Part shown: positions 29,655 to 30,139 of the stretch, in pieces | How positions within the stretch are numbered: the first letter of the stretch is position 1 | Layout of the letters: every line of letters starts with the position of its first letter | Origin: UBA2279 sp034399355 | GTDB lineage: Bacteria > Actinomycetota > Coriobacteriia > Anaerosomatales > Anaerosomataceae | Reading direction: 5' to 3' | Assembly: GCA_034399355.1 (NCBI GenBank) | Contig: JAXMMT010000047.1 | Span: 1-30,139 of the forward strand | DNA: 30,139 nt | Program-made: the position numbers and the translations under genes | The notes under the pieces: model-generated | Told to the model about the DNA's origin: nothing | Databases searched by the model: none | Seen by the model: the letters and a program-made list of their open reading frames with translations, nothing else

Positions 29655-30139
29655 ATGCGCTTTTTCGCACCCGTAGCACGAAACCTCGAAACGGTGCTCG
29701 GCAATGAACTCCGCGCTATCGGTGTGGGGGGCGTGCGTCCGGCCACCGCAGGCGTGTCGTTTGAGGGCGGCATCGAGGCAGGCTATCGTGCGTGTCTGTG
29801 GTCGCGCTTCGCCTCGCGCGTGCTCATGCCGATCGCTCGCTATGATGCGCCTGACGAGAACGCTCTCTACGACGGAGCCCTCGCCGTCCCGTGGGAGGAG
29901 CACTTCGCGCTCACGTCCACGTTCGCCATCGATGCGTCCGTGCGGGACTCGGCCATCACGCACAGTGGTTATGCGGGTCTCAAGGTGAAAGACGCGATCG
30001 CCGACCACTTCCGCGAGCGATTCGACGAGCGGCCGTCGGTGGACACCGACGCTCCCGACATCCTCATCAACCTGGCACTACGCCGCGGCGTGGCGACGCT
30101 TTCGCTCGACCTCTCGGGCCAGCCACTGCACCGCCGCGG
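29655..30139 (+). CDS. rlmL: RlmL-type 23S rRNA methyltransferase, N-terminal part (partial)
   Basis: This gene runs off the end of the window; 161 codons are visible. They match the N-terminal ferredoxin-like and THUMP domains of RlmL/YcbY-type enzymes, which methylate guanosine in helix 74 of 23S rRNA. Diagnostic stretches are FAPVARNLETVLGNELRAIG, YRACLWSRFASRVLMPI, HSGYAGLKVKDAIADHFRER, DTDAPDILINLALRRGVATL and DLSGQPLHRR just before the edge. The start ATG follows the glycosyltransferase stop by one base, with GAGGGG upstream. The methyltransferase domain is outside the window, so single versus fused RlmK domain cannot be told. Confidence 0.9.
   Translation, partial: MRFFAPVARNLETVLGNELRAIGVGGVRPATAGVSFEGGIEAGYRACLWSRFASRVLMPIARYDAPDENALYDGALAVPWEEHFALTSTFAIDASVRDSAITHSGYAGLKVKDAIADHFRERFDERPSVDTDAPDILINLALRRGVATLSLDLSGQPLHRR

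Overview
The window is high-GC DNA with tightly packed, often overlapping genes, strong purine-rich ribosome binding sites, frequent GTG starts and normal stop codons. The gene set (GatCAB amidotransferase, an IscR-IscS-IscU-CysK cluster without HscAB, a compact iron-sulfur flavoprotein, carbamate kinase, a ferredoxin-like domain fused to a membrane protease) suggests an anaerobic member of the Actinomycetota, perhaps Coriobacteriia-like. That assignment is inference from gene content, not from a marker search.

Layout. Positions 1-2120 (+): the 3' end of the DNA ligase gene ligA, then two overlapping CPBP intramembrane protease genes, the second fused to a two-cluster ferredoxin domain. 2263-3999 (+): an orphan histidine kinase with an extracytoplasmic sensor. 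4083-7743 (+): gatC-gatA-gatB and a small hypothetical gene, the indirect route to Gln-tRNA and/or Asn-tRNA. 7908-9574 (+): a small zinc-binding protein, a GNAT acetyltransferase lying in the same frame behind an amber codon, and a membrane protein with a zinc-ribbon-like tail. 9576-12669 (-): iscR-iscS-iscU-cysK, joining cysteine synthesis to sulfur mobilisation and Fe-S assembly under a predicted Fe-S sensing repressor. 12805-14491: a TIGR04076-like gene (+) and a second orphan histidine kinase (-) related to the first. 14575-15956: an insertion sequence whose ends each carry two tandem copies of a 23-24 bp repeat and whose transposase is preceded by a hairpin covering its ribosome binding site. 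15982-18437 (-): two MFS transporters. 18598-19173 (+): an iron-sulfur flavoprotein. 19183-21641 (-): an unrecognised gene with a TTG start and a membrane-anchored alkaline-phosphatase-superfamily enzyme. 21774-23063 (+): a PAS-PAS-GGDEF diguanylate cyclase. 23154-26257 (-): lipoprotein, cyclic-2,3-diphosphoglycerate-synthetase-like GTPase and carbamate kinase, apparently one operon. 26343-30139 (+): a small membrane protein, a secreted protein behind an array of 11-bp direct repeats and followed by a clear terminator, a NYN-LOTUS RNA-binding/nuclease-like protein, a GT4 glycosyltransferase, and the 5' part of an rlmL-type rRNA methyltransferase gene.

The best leads for something new are the ferredoxin-CPBP fusion, the architecture of the insertion sequence, the PHO-box-like repeat array, and the lipoprotein/GTPase/carbamate kinase operon. 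No CRISPR array, tRNA or rRNA gene was seen, and no stretch longer than 300 bases lacks a gene.
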